From Kiritimatiellia bacterium (lineage in GTDB: Bacteria; Verrucomicrobiota; Kiritimatiellia; RFP12; UBA1067), in the NCBI GenBank assembly GCA_017454745.1, contig JAFTCL010000001.1, positions 62,001 through 126,000 on the forward strand: a stretch of DNA of 64,000 bases, given 5' to 3'. Position numbers and translations under genes: made by a program. The notes below the pieces were generated by a model that saw only the letters and a program-made list of their open reading frames with translations, searched no databases and was not told where the DNA came from. Shown piece after piece: positions 39,803 to 47,615 of this stretch. Positions within the stretch are counted from its first letter, which is position 1. Every line of letters starts with the position of its first letter.

Positions 39803-40171
39803 TTACTTCACTTCGACCTTGGCACCGGCCTTCTCAAGCTGCTCTTTCAGCTTGGCGGCATCGTCCTTGCTCACGGCCTCTTTAACAACCTTCGGAGCGG
39901 CCTCGACCATGTCCTTGGCGTCCTTCAGACCAAGACCGGTGATGGCGCGGATTTCCTTGATGACGGCGATCTTGTTGGAGCCGACGTCAGCCAGCACCAC
40001 GTCAAACTCGGTCTTCTCTTCTGCCGGAGCGGCGGCAGCGGCCGGAGCGGCGGCGACAGCCACCGGAGCGGCGGCGGTAACGCCCCACTTCTCTTCCAGA
40101 GTCTTAACCAGCTTGGAGATCTCGAGAACGGTCAATCCGCTCAAAAACTCAACAACTTCGTCAGTAGTCAT
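39803..40171 (-). CDS. rplL: 50S ribosomal protein L7/L12
   Basis: A 122-residue stalk protein that recruits translation factors to the 50S subunit. It has the N-terminal dimerisation helices ([20 protein letters not shown]), an Ala/Pro/Val-rich hinge (residues ~35-52) and the globular C-terminal domain with [20 protein letters not shown]. The length is typical. Confidence 0.98.
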   Translation of the reverse strand: MTTDEVVEFLSGLTVLEISKLVKTLEEKWGVTAAAPVAVAAAPAAAAAPAEEKTEFDVVLADVGSNKIAVIKEIRAITGLGLKDAKDMVEAAPKVVKEAVSKDDAAKLKEQLEKAGAKVEVK

Positions 40172-40275
40172 TTTTCTGTTCCTTCTTTTTTGTGCAACCG
40201 TGTCCGGTCATACGGCCACGGAGTTTCCGGTTGCGCCGCCCCGGTAAACGGAGCCGGGCCATCGTTGCCCGAGTC

Positions 40276-40293
40276 GGGCGGCACCCGCCGCCC
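40276..40293 (-). other. Hairpin in the rplJ-rplL spacer
   Basis: A perfect 7-bp GC stem GGGCGGC/GCCGCCC with an ACCC loop in the 157-base gap between rplJ and rplL. No U-tract follows. It may be a processing or pausing signal linked to the higher copy number of L7/L12; this is inference. Confidence 0.4.
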
Positions 40294-40328
40294 AACCGCG
40301 CAGTCCGGCTTTTACGACACGGCGGCGG

Positions 40329-40853
40329 TTAGGCCGCGGGTTCGTTCTTCTTGTCCTCGTACGCCTTGAGGGCGTAAAGTACATCCAACAGCGGGGCGTT
40401 AAGCACACGCACGAAGCTCGTGGCGGGGGCGGACAGCGTGCCGAGCAGCATTCCGCGCATCGCGTCCTTGGACGGGAGCTTGGAGATCTCGTCGACATCC
40501 GCCGGGGAAACCACGGACTTCTCAACGTTACCGCCCTTGATTTCGGCGGTGTCGTTGCCCTTCACAAATGCCACCAGAACCTTGGCCACCTCGGCCACGT
40601 CGCCGTTGCCGGTGACGATCGCCGTCGGGCCCTTCAGCATTGCGGAAACGTCATCCCAGCCGGCATCGCTCGTGGCACGGGCCAAAAGCGTGTTCTTAAC
40701 CACCATCAGACGCGATGCCTGCTTCTCAAGATCGCGGCGCAGACCGGTCAGCTTCGTCACGGTGGAACGGCCATAGTTGAGGATGAAGCAGTAATCGGCG
40801 TTTTTGACGCGATCGATCACCTCGTTCAGAATGGAAACTTTCTCGCTTCTCAT
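40329..40853 (-). CDS. rplJ: 50S ribosomal protein L10
   Basis: A 174-residue protein that anchors L7/L12 dimers to 23S rRNA at the stalk base. It carries the L10 pattern ([68 protein letters not shown]). AAGGAG lies upstream of the ATG. Only 12 bases separate it from rplA, so the L10-binding leader found before rplJ in E. coli cannot be present in that gap. Confidence 0.97.
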   Translation of the reverse strand: MRSEKVSILNEVIDRVKNADYCFILNYGRSTVTKLTGLRRDLEKQASRLMVVKNTLLARATSDAGWDDVSAMLKGPTAIVTGNGDVAEVAKVLVAFVKGNDTAEIKGGNVEKSVVSPADVDEISKLPSKDAMRGMLLGTLSAPATSFVRVLNAPLLDVLYALKAYEDKKNEPAA

Positions 40854-40865
40854 CTCAAATTCTCC

Positions 40866-41558
40866 TTATTCCTCGGTGCTCTTGGTCAACACGCGGACGC
40901 CAACGCCCATCGTGGTGCTGACGGTCAAGGAACGGATGAAGGTGCCCTTCGCCGCCGCCGGACGCTCGGCGCTCACCGCGCTGATCACCGCCCGGATGTT
41001 CTCGACCAGCTTCGACGCCTCGAAACTGCGCTTGCCGCACACCACGCAGCAGTTGCCGGTACGGTCCATGCGGAAGTCAACCTTACCGCCTTTGGCCGCC
41101 TTAACCGCCGCCGCCACGTCATCGGTAACCGTACCGGTCTTCGGGTTCGGCATCAATCCGCGGGGACCCAAAACACGGGCGATCTTACGAACTTCCTTCA
41201 TCGCGTCGGTAGTCGCAATCGCCACGTCAAAGTCAGTCCAGCCGCCCTTGACCTTTTCGATCAAATCTTCGTAGCCCACCTCGTCGGCACCCGCCGCCTT
41301 GGCGTCGTCGGCGTGCGTTCCGGCCGCAAACACCACCACTCGGACTTTCTTGCCCGAACCGTTGGGGAGCACCACCGTGCCGCGCACCGTCTGGTCGGAC
41401 TTGCGGATGTCCACGCCCAAATGCATCGCAACGTCCACCGTCTCGTCAAACTTCGCGCCAGGGTTGGCTTTGATGAACGCCACCGCCTCTTCCAGCGAAA
41501 CCAGATTCGCGGGGGCCTTCTTCAGCGTATCCACATACTTTTTGCCGTGTTTAGCCAT
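40866..41558 (-). CDS. rplA: 50S ribosomal protein L1
   Basis: A 230-residue L1 stalk protein. Motifs are [69 protein letters not shown] and the C-terminal [15 protein letters not shown] use the ATG at 41558, the conserved MAKHGKKY start; an upstream in-frame Met at 41591 falls inside the rplK-rplA spacer. It may repress its own operon by binding the mRNA leader, as is known in other bacteria; no such site was identified here. Confidence 0.97.
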   Translation of the reverse strand: MAKHGKKYVDTLKKAPANLVSLEEAVAFIKANPGAKFDETVDVAMHLGVDIRKSDQTVRGTVVLPNGSGKKVRVVVFAAGTHADDAKAAGADEVGYEDLIEKVKGGWTDFDVAIATTDAMKEVRKIARVLGPRGLMPNPKTGTVTDDVAAAVKAAKGGKVDFRMDRTGNCCVVCGKRSFEASKLVENIRAVISAVSAERPAAAKGTFIRSLTVSTTMGVGVRVLTKSTEE

Positions 41559-41574
41559 GATAAGTCGCCTCCCG

Positions 41575-42000
41575 TTAATCAATAACTTCAATGCCCATGT
41601 TGCGGGCCGTGCCGGCGATCATCCGCATCGCGGCCTCGACATCGTTGGTGTTCAAGTCAGCCTTCTTGATCTCGACAATCTTGCGGAGCTGCTCGCGGGT
41701 GACTTTGCCAACCTTTTCCTTGTTAGGTACACCCGACCCCTTCGCCAGACCGGCCTCTTTCTTCAGCAGCACGGCGGCGGGCGGGCTCTTGAACACCAGG
41801 GAGAAACTGCGGTCGGCGTACACGGTGATGATCACCGGAATCACCAAACCAGCCTTGTCCTGGGTCTTGGCGTTAAATTCTTTACAGAACTGCATGATGT
41901 TAACGCCCTGGGAGCCCAACGCCGGACCCACCGGGGGCGCAGGATTCGCCGCACCGGCGGGAATCTGCAGTTTCACGGTACCCGTGATCTTTTTAGCCAT
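41575..42000 (-). CDS. rplK: 50S ribosomal protein L11
   Basis: A 141-residue protein of the GTPase-associated centre. It has the conserved N-terminal domain ([37 protein letters not shown]), which binds thiostrepton-type drugs together with 23S rRNA, and the C-terminal RNA-binding domain ending [14 protein letters not shown]. It is the first gene of the operon here. secE and nusG, which usually precede it, are absent from the window. Confidence 0.98.
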   Translation of the reverse strand: MAKKITGTVKLQIPAGAANPAPPVGPALGSQGVNIMQFCKEFNAKTQDKAGLVIPVIITVYADRSFSLVFKSPPAAVLLKKEAGLAKGSGVPNKEKVGKVTREQLRKIVEIKKADLNTNDVEAAMRMIAGTARNMGIEVID

Positions 42001-42095
42001 TATCGGCCACCTTTCTCTACGGTCCTCCCGGTTCCCCTACCGGTTTTACGGACACAGAGCCTAAAAAAACGCCTTCTTTGGCGAGGGAAAAATTA

Positions 42096-42124
42096 AATGT
42101 AACACAAATTTGAAAGAAAAGCAA
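42096..42124 (-). promoter_or_regulatory. Promoter of the rplK-rpoC operon
   Basis: Minus strand TTGCTT (42119-42124), a 17-base spacer, then TACATT (42096-42101), placed between the hisS terminator and rplK. The predicted leader is ~90 bases. Confidence 0.55.
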
Positions 42125-42144
42125 CCCTCAAAAAACAAAAAATG

Positions 42145-42194
42145 AAAAAAAACGGGCGGTCAGAATTATCGGCAACGACAAACTATGACCACCC
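42145..42194 (-). terminator. Rho-independent terminator of hisS
   Basis: Stem GGGCGGTCA (42154-42162) with TGACCACCC (42186-42194), one G-U pair, and a 23-base loop. Eight U follow on the minus strand (A-run 42145-42152). It lies 33 bases after the hisS stop. Confidence 0.75.
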
Positions 42195-42227
42195 GTGGAA
42201 TATGCCTTTATCCGAACGCCAAGAAAA

Positions 42228-43490
42228 CTACGGCAACGGGATTACCGTTTCTTCACGGGTTTCAAGATGTTTGCGTCTCGCCTGGCCGGCGGAAACGTCA
42301 TCCGGGCCAATATAAACCGCGTCTGCGGCAGAACCGGCGCTGGCGCGAGAGAAAAACTGTTTCGGCTTTAGCTTGGTGAGCGCTAGATCGACCTCCTCGC
42401 CCTGGTCGCGCAACGACCTAGCCAGCCGCATCGCGGCCTCGCGCTGGGCGGCCTCCATGTAGCCGATGGTTACGCCGTGCCGCACGGCGGCGGCGGTTTC
42501 GCCCAACAGGTCTTTCAGCACTTCCACCACCACCACGTCGCCAAAACCCAAGCCAACGGCCGGGGTGGGATCGCCGCCGATGGTGGTAAGCAGGTTGTCG
42601 TAACGGCCGCCGCCAAAGATGGCGCGGAACTTGCCGGCCGTGTCGAAAGCTTCGAACACAATGCCGGTGTAATAGGACAAACCTCGGATCACCGCGATGT
42701 CGAAAATCAGCCGGTCGGCAATACCGTAAATCTCCGCCAGCGCGAAAAGCTCGCGCAGGGTGGCGATGGCCGGGGAATCCTGGCCCGCCAATTCCGCAGC
42801 CTGATCCAACGTTTGCACCGCCAGCAACTCAAAGGTTTTTGCCACCGCCGCATCGTCAAGCCCTTCTTCCCGCAACAGCCCGGCAATCGCCTCGTCGGAA
42901 ATCTTGCCCCTTTTATCCAACGCCAGAAAAACCGCCGGATGGTGTTTCGCGGCGATTCCGGAGCGGTCCAAAAGCTCGGACAGCAATGCGCGGTTGTTAA
43001 CCCGGATGCGGTAAGCATCGGCGGGCATTCCCATGCGGGACAGCGCGTCAGCTGCGGCGGCCATAACTTCCAGCTCGGCGGAGACGCTTGATTCGCCGAT
43101 GATGTCCAGATTCAGCTGGTAATGCTCGCGCTTGCGACCGCGGGTCATGCGTTCGTAACGGAAACACTGGGCAACGGCAAACCACTTGATCGGAAAGGTT
43201 AAGCGCCCCTGCCGGGCCGCCACCATGCGGGCAAGAGTCGGGGTCATTTCCGGTCGAAGCGCCAAACGGCGCCCGCTCTTGTCTTCAAAATGGTAAATCT
43301 GCTCCGAGACCTCCTCGCCGCTCTTGCGCTGCAAAAGATCCAGACTCTCCACCACGCAGGAATCATAAGGGGAAAAACCGTAGGTCTGGGCCGCCCGGCG
43401 CCAAGCGTCGAACACCCGATTGCGCCAAATCATATCCTCGGGATAAAAATCACGCATCCCGCGGGGCGGTTCAAATGAAATCGCGTCCAT
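42228..43490 (-). CDS. hisS: Histidyl-tRNA synthetase
   Basis: A 420-residue class II synthetase that charges tRNA-His. Visible are PPRGMRDFYPEDM (start of motif 1), ALRPEMTPTLARMVAARQ, motif 2 (CFRYERMTRGRKREHYQLNL, residues ~112-132), the His-specific segment LSYYTGIVFEAFD, FGGGRYDNL and the motif 3 region AVGLGFGDVVVV. The C-terminal anticodon domain (VTIGYMEAAQREAAMRLARS) is present, which argues against a HisZ-type paralogue. I use the ATG at 43490, 7 bases after the HU-gene stop; the longer frame starts one codon earlier at TTG. Confidence 0.95.
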   Translation of the reverse strand: MDAISFEPPRGMRDFYPEDMIWRNRVFDAWRRAAQTYGFSPYDSCVVESLDLLQRKSGEEVSEQIYHFEDKSGRRLALRPEMTPTLARMVAARQGRLTFPIKWFAVAQCFRYERMTRGRKREHYQLNLDIIGESSVSAELEVMAAAADALSRMGMPADAYRIRVNNRALLSELLDRSGIAAKHHPAVFLALDKRGKISDEAIAGLLREEGLDDAAVAKTFELLAVQTLDQAAELAGQDSPAIATLRELFALAEIYGIADRLIFDIAVIRGLSYYTGIVFEAFDTAGKFRAIFGGGRYDNLLTTIGGDPTPAVGLGFGDVVVVEVLKDLLGETAAAVRHGVTIGYMEAAQREAAMRLARSLRDQGEEVDLALTKLKPKQFFSRASAGSAADAVYIGPDDVSAGQARRKHLETREETVIPLP

Positions 43491-43497
43491 CAAATCG

Positions 43498-43848
43498 TCA
43501 ATCCTTTTTACTCTTTGCCCGGATTCTTTTCTTTATCGAACCGACCAGCGCGTCCGAAGGCCGGAAACGGACATCCCGATGCTTCGGTATGTCCACCAGC
43601 TGATCGGGCTGACGGGGATTTCGGCCAATCCTAGCCTTCCGGGTAACAACCTCAAACACCCCAAATTCACGGAACTCTACCCGCTTGCCGTTAATCAGCG
43701 AGTTGAACACCGCGTCCAAAGCAACCTGAACGGTGAACAGTGCGTCCTGCAATTTTACGTTGGTCTTATCGGCGACAATCTGCGCCAACCCGCGTTTGGT
43801 GAGCGTGTCTCCATTAGGCAGGGTTGTCTTGATTTTATCCTTGCGCAT
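43498..43848 (-). CDS. HU/IHF family DNA-binding protein
   Basis: A 116-residue nucleoid protein that bends DNA as a dimer. The HU fold is clear: a helical base (LTKRGLAQIVADKTNVKLQD, ALFTVQVALDAVFNSLINGK), a beta-saddle with RVEFREFGVFEV and the DNA-arm RKARIGRNPRQPDQLVDIPK with its conserved GRNP, then VRFRPSDALVGSIKKRI. A short basic N-terminal extension (MRKDKIKTTLPNGD) and a Lys/Arg tail are additional to typical 90-residue HU. The ATG at 43848 is used; the frame upstream overlaps proS and is not HU-like. Whether it acts as HU or as a sequence-preferring IHF cannot be told. Confidence 0.93.
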   Translation of the reverse strand: MRKDKIKTTLPNGDTLTKRGLAQIVADKTNVKLQDALFTVQVALDAVFNSLINGKRVEFREFGVFEVVTRKARIGRNPRQPDQLVDIPKHRDVRFRPSDALVGSIKKRIRAKSKKD

Positions 43849-43861
43849 GGATTTCCCCGGA

Positions 43862-45589
43862 TTACTGGTTGAGCGCGGCCTTAAGTTCCGCCACCTTGGC
43901 GGCAATCGCCGCCGCCGCGCTGTCGGCCGGGACCAAATCGCTATCCTTGCCAGTGCGCAATTTAACCTCGACCCCGCCTTTGGCGAGACCTTTGGCCCCC
44001 ACCACCACCCGCACCGGGCAACCAATCAGATCGGCATCCTTGAACTTGACACCGGGACGCTCTTCGCGGTCATCGACAAAAACGTCCACGCCCAATTCCT
44101 GCAACTCGTGCTCCAACCGGTCCACCACCCCGCTCACTGCGGCATCCTTGGGGTCGAGCAACAGGATGGTAACCTCGAACGGAGCCACCGTCGCCGGCCA
44201 GATGATGCCGTTGTCATCATGGCTCTGCTCAATCACCGCCTGCATCGTGCGGGTCACGCCGATGCCGTAGCACCCCATCACCATAACCTGCGACTTCCCG
44301 TTCTCGTCCAAAAACACGGAATTGAACTTTTCTGTGTATTTCGTGCCGAGTTTAAAGACGTGACCGACCTCGATGCCGCGTTCGATGGAAAGCTCCGCGC
44401 CACAACGCGGGCAGCGGTCACCAGCCACCACGTTCACCAAATCCATCCACCCGGCAATCTTGATGTCGGGGTCGGCGGTCAAATCCACATGAACCATGTG
44501 GAAACCGTCTTCGTTGGCGCCGGTAGCCACATCACGCGCGCCCTGCAACCCGATATCGGCATAAACCGGGATCTGCACACCCATCGGACCGATTGATCCG
44601 ATCGGTCCGGCAAACTTGGCGGAGGTCTCGTCATCCGCCATCTCCAGCGAAGTCGCACCGAGCAACCGACGCAACTTGCACTCGCACAACTCGTCATTGC
44701 CGCGGACCAGCACCATGAGCGGTTTCCCGTCCGCCACGTACACCAGCGATTTTACCATCTGGTCGGAGGGGAGTCCAAGCGATGCCGCCGCCTCGTCAAT
44801 CGTATGGGCTCCCGGGGTGGAGCGCTTCTCGCGAGGCTCGGCAGACTTCTCGCCGTTCCGCACCGGCGGGCACTGGCGCTCCGCGCGCTCCTGGTTCGCC
44901 GAATAACCGCACTTCTGGCAATGTAAGATACCGTCCTCGCCCGAAGGGGCCAACACCATAAACTCATGGGAGTGGTTACCGCCAATAGTCCCGGTATCTG
45001 CCTCGACCGGATGGGCGGCGAGTCCGCAACGCGCGAAAATACGGGTGTATGCGTCATACATCGCCTGGTAAGAAGCGTTCGCGGCATCCATCGAAGTGTC
45101 GAAGGAGTAGGCGTCCTTCATGATAAACTCTTTTGACCGCATCAACCCGAAACGGGGGCGGATCTCATCGCGGAACTTGGTCTGAACCTGATAAACGGTG
45201 CACGGCAGCTGCTTATAGCTGGTAAGGAAGTTGGTGACCACATCGGTGACCACCTCTTCGTGCGTGGGGCCAAGGGCCATAATGTGCTCGGCGCGGTCTT
45301 TAAGGGTGAACATGCTCTTGCCCATCTGACCGAAACGACCAGATTTTTGCCAAAGCTCGGCCGGCTGCAGCGCCGGCATCAGAATCTCCTGGGCCCCGGC
45401 ACGGTCCATTTCCTCACGGACAATACGCTCCACCTTCTTTAACGACCTCAAACCTAGCGGCAGGAAGGTGTAAAGCCCGCCGGAGAGTTTTTTCACCAAC
45501 CCCGCACGGACAAGCAATTTGTGCGAAACAATCTCGGCATCCTGCGGGTCATCCCGCAGCGTGGCTATCATGGTACGAGTCCAACGCAT
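43862..45589 (-). CDS. proS: Prolyl-tRNA synthetase (bacterial type with editing domain)
   Basis: A 575-residue class II synthetase. The catalytic core has GLYTFLPLGLRSLKKVERIV, LMPALQPAELWQKSGR, the motif 2 region TKFRDEIRPRFGLMRSKEFI and MKDAYSFD. A YbaK-type editing domain (~225-385; AASLGLPSDQMVKSLVYVAD) removes mischarged Ala-tRNA-Pro. Motif 3 is in VMGCYGIGVTR, and the anticodon domain follows. The ATG at 45589 has GGAGAAAG upstream. It begins a tight proS-HU-hisS operon (13- and 7-base gaps), 29 bases after the preceding unknown exported-protein gene, so it may also be reached from the polysaccharide locus. Confidence 0.96.
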   Translation of the reverse strand: MRWTRTMIATLRDDPQDAEIVSHKLLVRAGLVKKLSGGLYTFLPLGLRSLKKVERIVREEMDRAGAQEILMPALQPAELWQKSGRFGQMGKSMFTLKDRAEHIMALGPTHEEVVTDVVTNFLTSYKQLPCTVYQVQTKFRDEIRPRFGLMRSKEFIMKDAYSFDTSMDAANASYQAMYDAYTRIFARCGLAAHPVEADTGTIGGNHSHEFMVLAPSGEDGILHCQKCGYSANQERAERQCPPVRNGEKSAEPREKRSTPGAHTIDEAAASLGLPSDQMVKSLVYVADGKPLMVLVRGNDELCECKLRRLLGATSLEMADDETSAKFAGPIGSIGPMGVQIPVYADIGLQGARDVATGANEDGFHMVHVDLTADPDIKIAGWMDLVNVVAGDRCPRCGAELSIERGIEVGHVFKLGTKYTEKFNSVFLDENGKSQVMVMGCYGIGVTRTMQAVIEQSHDDNGIIWPATVAPFEVTILLLDPKDAAVSGVVDRLEHELQELGVDVFVDDREERPGVKFKDADLIGCPVRVVVGAKGLAKGGVEVKLRTGKDSDLVPADSAAAAIAAKVAELKAALNQ

Positions 45590-45618
45590 AACACTTTCTC
45601 CCTAAAAAAACAACATCA

Positions 45619-46509
45619 CTAGTCGGCTGCCTCCGGCTCGTTCGGAACAACCGGCGGCTGCTCTTGGTTGTTGACCGGTCTTTCTTCCTGCGGCGGATTG
45701 TTGGCGGCGTCCTCCTGTTTCTGGCGGGCTACTTCCGCCTGCGCCGCTTCTCGGGCCAACTTCAAGATTCTTTCCTGATTTTCCTTGTCACGGGCAGCCT
45801 GTTCGGCATTAACCTTGCGGGCCCGCTCCCTAAGCCGTTCGGTAAAAGACCGGCCAACCGAGGTCGTGCCGGCTTGGGCAACCGGGGAATCGGCGGCAGC
45901 GCCATTTAAGCCGGAACGGTTCATCGGAAAACCTCGCCGGCTGAATGGCGACAAACCAGGACGCCCGGTCTGGAACGGGGCAATCGCCGGCGCCGCTGCG
46001 GCTTGTGCCGCAGCATTGCCGCTACTGCCGCTTCCGCTGCTCACCAATCCCTTACCTAATTTGAGTTTAATCTCAACGCCGTCTTTCTCAAGCTTGGCCC
46101 ACTCTTTGTCGTAGTTGGCGTCTTTGATGGTCCAACCGTCACGGGACTCGCCAACCGCGAGGTAAAGGTTTTTGGGCGTTTTGTCGGAAAGGTCGGTAAA
46201 ACCCACCATCACCTCGCCGCCCGGAGAGATGTTTACGCACGACATCCGGACCTGTTTAGCCAGTTGTTGCTGCTCGGCCAGAAGTTCCTGCTCGGTTTTT
46301 ATTTCCTCGGCAGTGGGCTGGTTGTCACCATTGGGATCGAAATTCGCCGGCAAAGGGCCAAACGGCATTCGATCCAGTATCACTTGATATTTTTCAAAAG
46401 GCGGCGGGGCATATTTGGCATCGGGCAGAACTTCTGCGGCCAACGCCCCCATATAATTCGCGGTCAATGCCGCGAGTGCCGCCAAAGCCAGTGTGTTTCT
46501 CGTAAACAT
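45619..46509 (-). CDS. Exported protein of unknown function, last gene of polysaccharide locus
   Basis: I do not recognise a named family. The 296-residue product has a signal peptide (MFTRNTLALAALAALTANYM, Ala-rich cleavage GALAAE). A ~120-residue folded part follows, with two short strand-rich units (MSCVNISPGGEVMVGFTDLS, LYLAVGESRDGWTIKDANYD, EWAKLEKDGVEIKLKLGKG) that could bind a partner. An Ala/Ser/Gly linker, a Lys/Glu/Arg-rich predicted coiled coil (ERLRERARKVNAEQAARDKE) and an Asn/Pro/Glu-rich disordered tail come last. The start ATG at 46509 has GAGGAGGT upstream. It sits 21 bases after rfbB on the same strand, so a part in the polysaccharide machinery is plausible but only inferred. 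Confidence 0.6.
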   Translation of the reverse strand: MFTRNTLALAALAALTANYMGALAAEVLPDAKYAPPPFEKYQVILDRMPFGPLPANFDPNGDNQPTAEEIKTEQELLAEQQQLAKQVRMSCVNISPGGEVMVGFTDLSDKTPKNLYLAVGESRDGWTIKDANYDKEWAKLEKDGVEIKLKLGKGLVSSGSGSSGNAAAQAAAAPAIAPFQTGRPGLSPFSRRGFPMNRSGLNGAAADSPVAQAGTTSVGRSFTERLRERARKVNAEQAARDKENQERILKLAREAAQAEVARQKQEDAANNPPQEERPVNNQEQPPVVPNEPEAAD

Positions 46510-46530
46510 GGACACCTCCTCGGCTTAAAA

Positions 46531-47589
46531 TCATTTGCCCAGACGCTCACCCGCGTATTTGTGTTCGCGAATCGGGCGCCACCACCATTCGTTATCCAGA
46601 TACCACCGCACCGTCTTGCGAATGCCGGTCTCGAAATTTTCCTGCGGACGCCACCCCAGCTCATTCTCAATCTTGGCGGGATCGATTGCGTACCGCAAGT
46701 CATGCCCCGGACGGTCGGTCACAAAAGTGATCTGCTGCCGGTAAGAGTGCCCGCCCGGCAACGGAACCAGCCCGTCAAGCGTATCGCAAACGGTCTGCAC
46801 CACCTGAAGGTTGGTGCGTTCGTTGTGTCCTCCGACGTTGTAGGTCTCACCCGGCCGACCGCGCTCCAACACGCAGCGTAAAGCCCGGGCATGGTCATCA
46901 ACGAACAACCAGTCGCGAATATTGTCGCCTTTGCCGTAAATCGGCAGCGGCTTCCCGTCCAGCGCGTTCAAAATAACCAAAGGAATCAGTTTTTCGGGGA
47001 AATGGTAAGGGCCGTAATTGTTGGAGCAGTTGGTCAACAGCACCGGCAAACCATAGGTATGCCCCCACGCCTTGACCAGATGGTCGGACGAGGCCTTGCT
47101 GGCTGAATACGGCGAACGGGGATCATACGGAGTGGACTCGGTGAAGAAACCGGATGGGCCAAGCGAACCGAACACCTCGTCCGTAGAAATGTGCTGAAAC
47201 CGGAATGCGGCCCGACGCTCCGCGTCCAGCGTCCGCCAATAGGCGGTGGCGGCGTCCAGAAGCGTTGCGGTCCCCAGAACATTGGTGTTAACAAACGCCA
47301 ACGGACCGTCAATGGAACGGTCAACGTGGGATTCTGCCGCCAAATGCATCACCGCGTCGGGACGAAAACCGGCAAACACCTTGGCCACCGCCTCGGCATC
47401 GCATATATCAGCCTGCACAAAACGGTAACGGGGCGAATCAGAAACTTCACGCAGCGACGACAAATTGCCGGCATAGGTAAGCTTATCCAGATTAAGCACC
47501 TCCGCGTCCGTTTCGCCAACGAGCTGCCGCACCAGCGCCGAACCGATAAACCCGGCACCGCCGGTTACCACAATCCGCTTCGCCGCCAT
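46531..47589 (-). CDS. rfbB: dTDP-glucose 4,6-dehydratase
   Basis: A 352-residue extended short-chain dehydrogenase that makes dTDP-4-keto-6-deoxyglucose, the precursor of rhamnose and other deoxysugars. It has the NAD motif [24 protein letters not shown], the dehydratase triad segment [10 protein letters not shown] (Thr-Asp-Glu) and the catalytic [15 protein letters not shown] (Tyr/Lys). RfbB-specific [20 protein letters not shown] and [13 protein letters not shown] are also present. The partners RfbA, RfbC and RfbD are not in the window. It follows the Wzc-like gene after 26 bases in the polysaccharide locus. Confidence 0.94.
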   Translation of the reverse strand: MAAKRIVVTGGAGFIGSALVRQLVGETDAEVLNLDKLTYAGNLSSLREVSDSPRYRFVQADICDAEAVAKVFAGFRPDAVMHLAAESHVDRSIDGPLAFVNTNVLGTATLLDAATAYWRTLDAERRAAFRFQHISTDEVFGSLGPSGFFTESTPYDPRSPYSASKASSDHLVKAWGHTYGLPVLLTNCSNNYGPYHFPEKLIPLVILNALDGKPLPIYGKGDNIRDWLFVDDHARALRCVLERGRPGETYNVGGHNERTNLQVVQTVCDTLDGLVPLPGGHSYRQQITFVTDRPGHDLRYAIDPAKIENELGWRPQENFETGIRKTVRWYLDNEWWWRPIREHKYAGERLGK

Positions 47590-47615
47590 ATCCGCATCCC
47601 TTTCCTAAATCCGCG

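Noticed and set aside
43849..44025. N-terminal extension of the HU-family gene
   Set aside because: The extra codons lie inside the 3' end of proS, are Arg/Trp/Pro-rich without family similarity, and a proper ATG exists at 43848.
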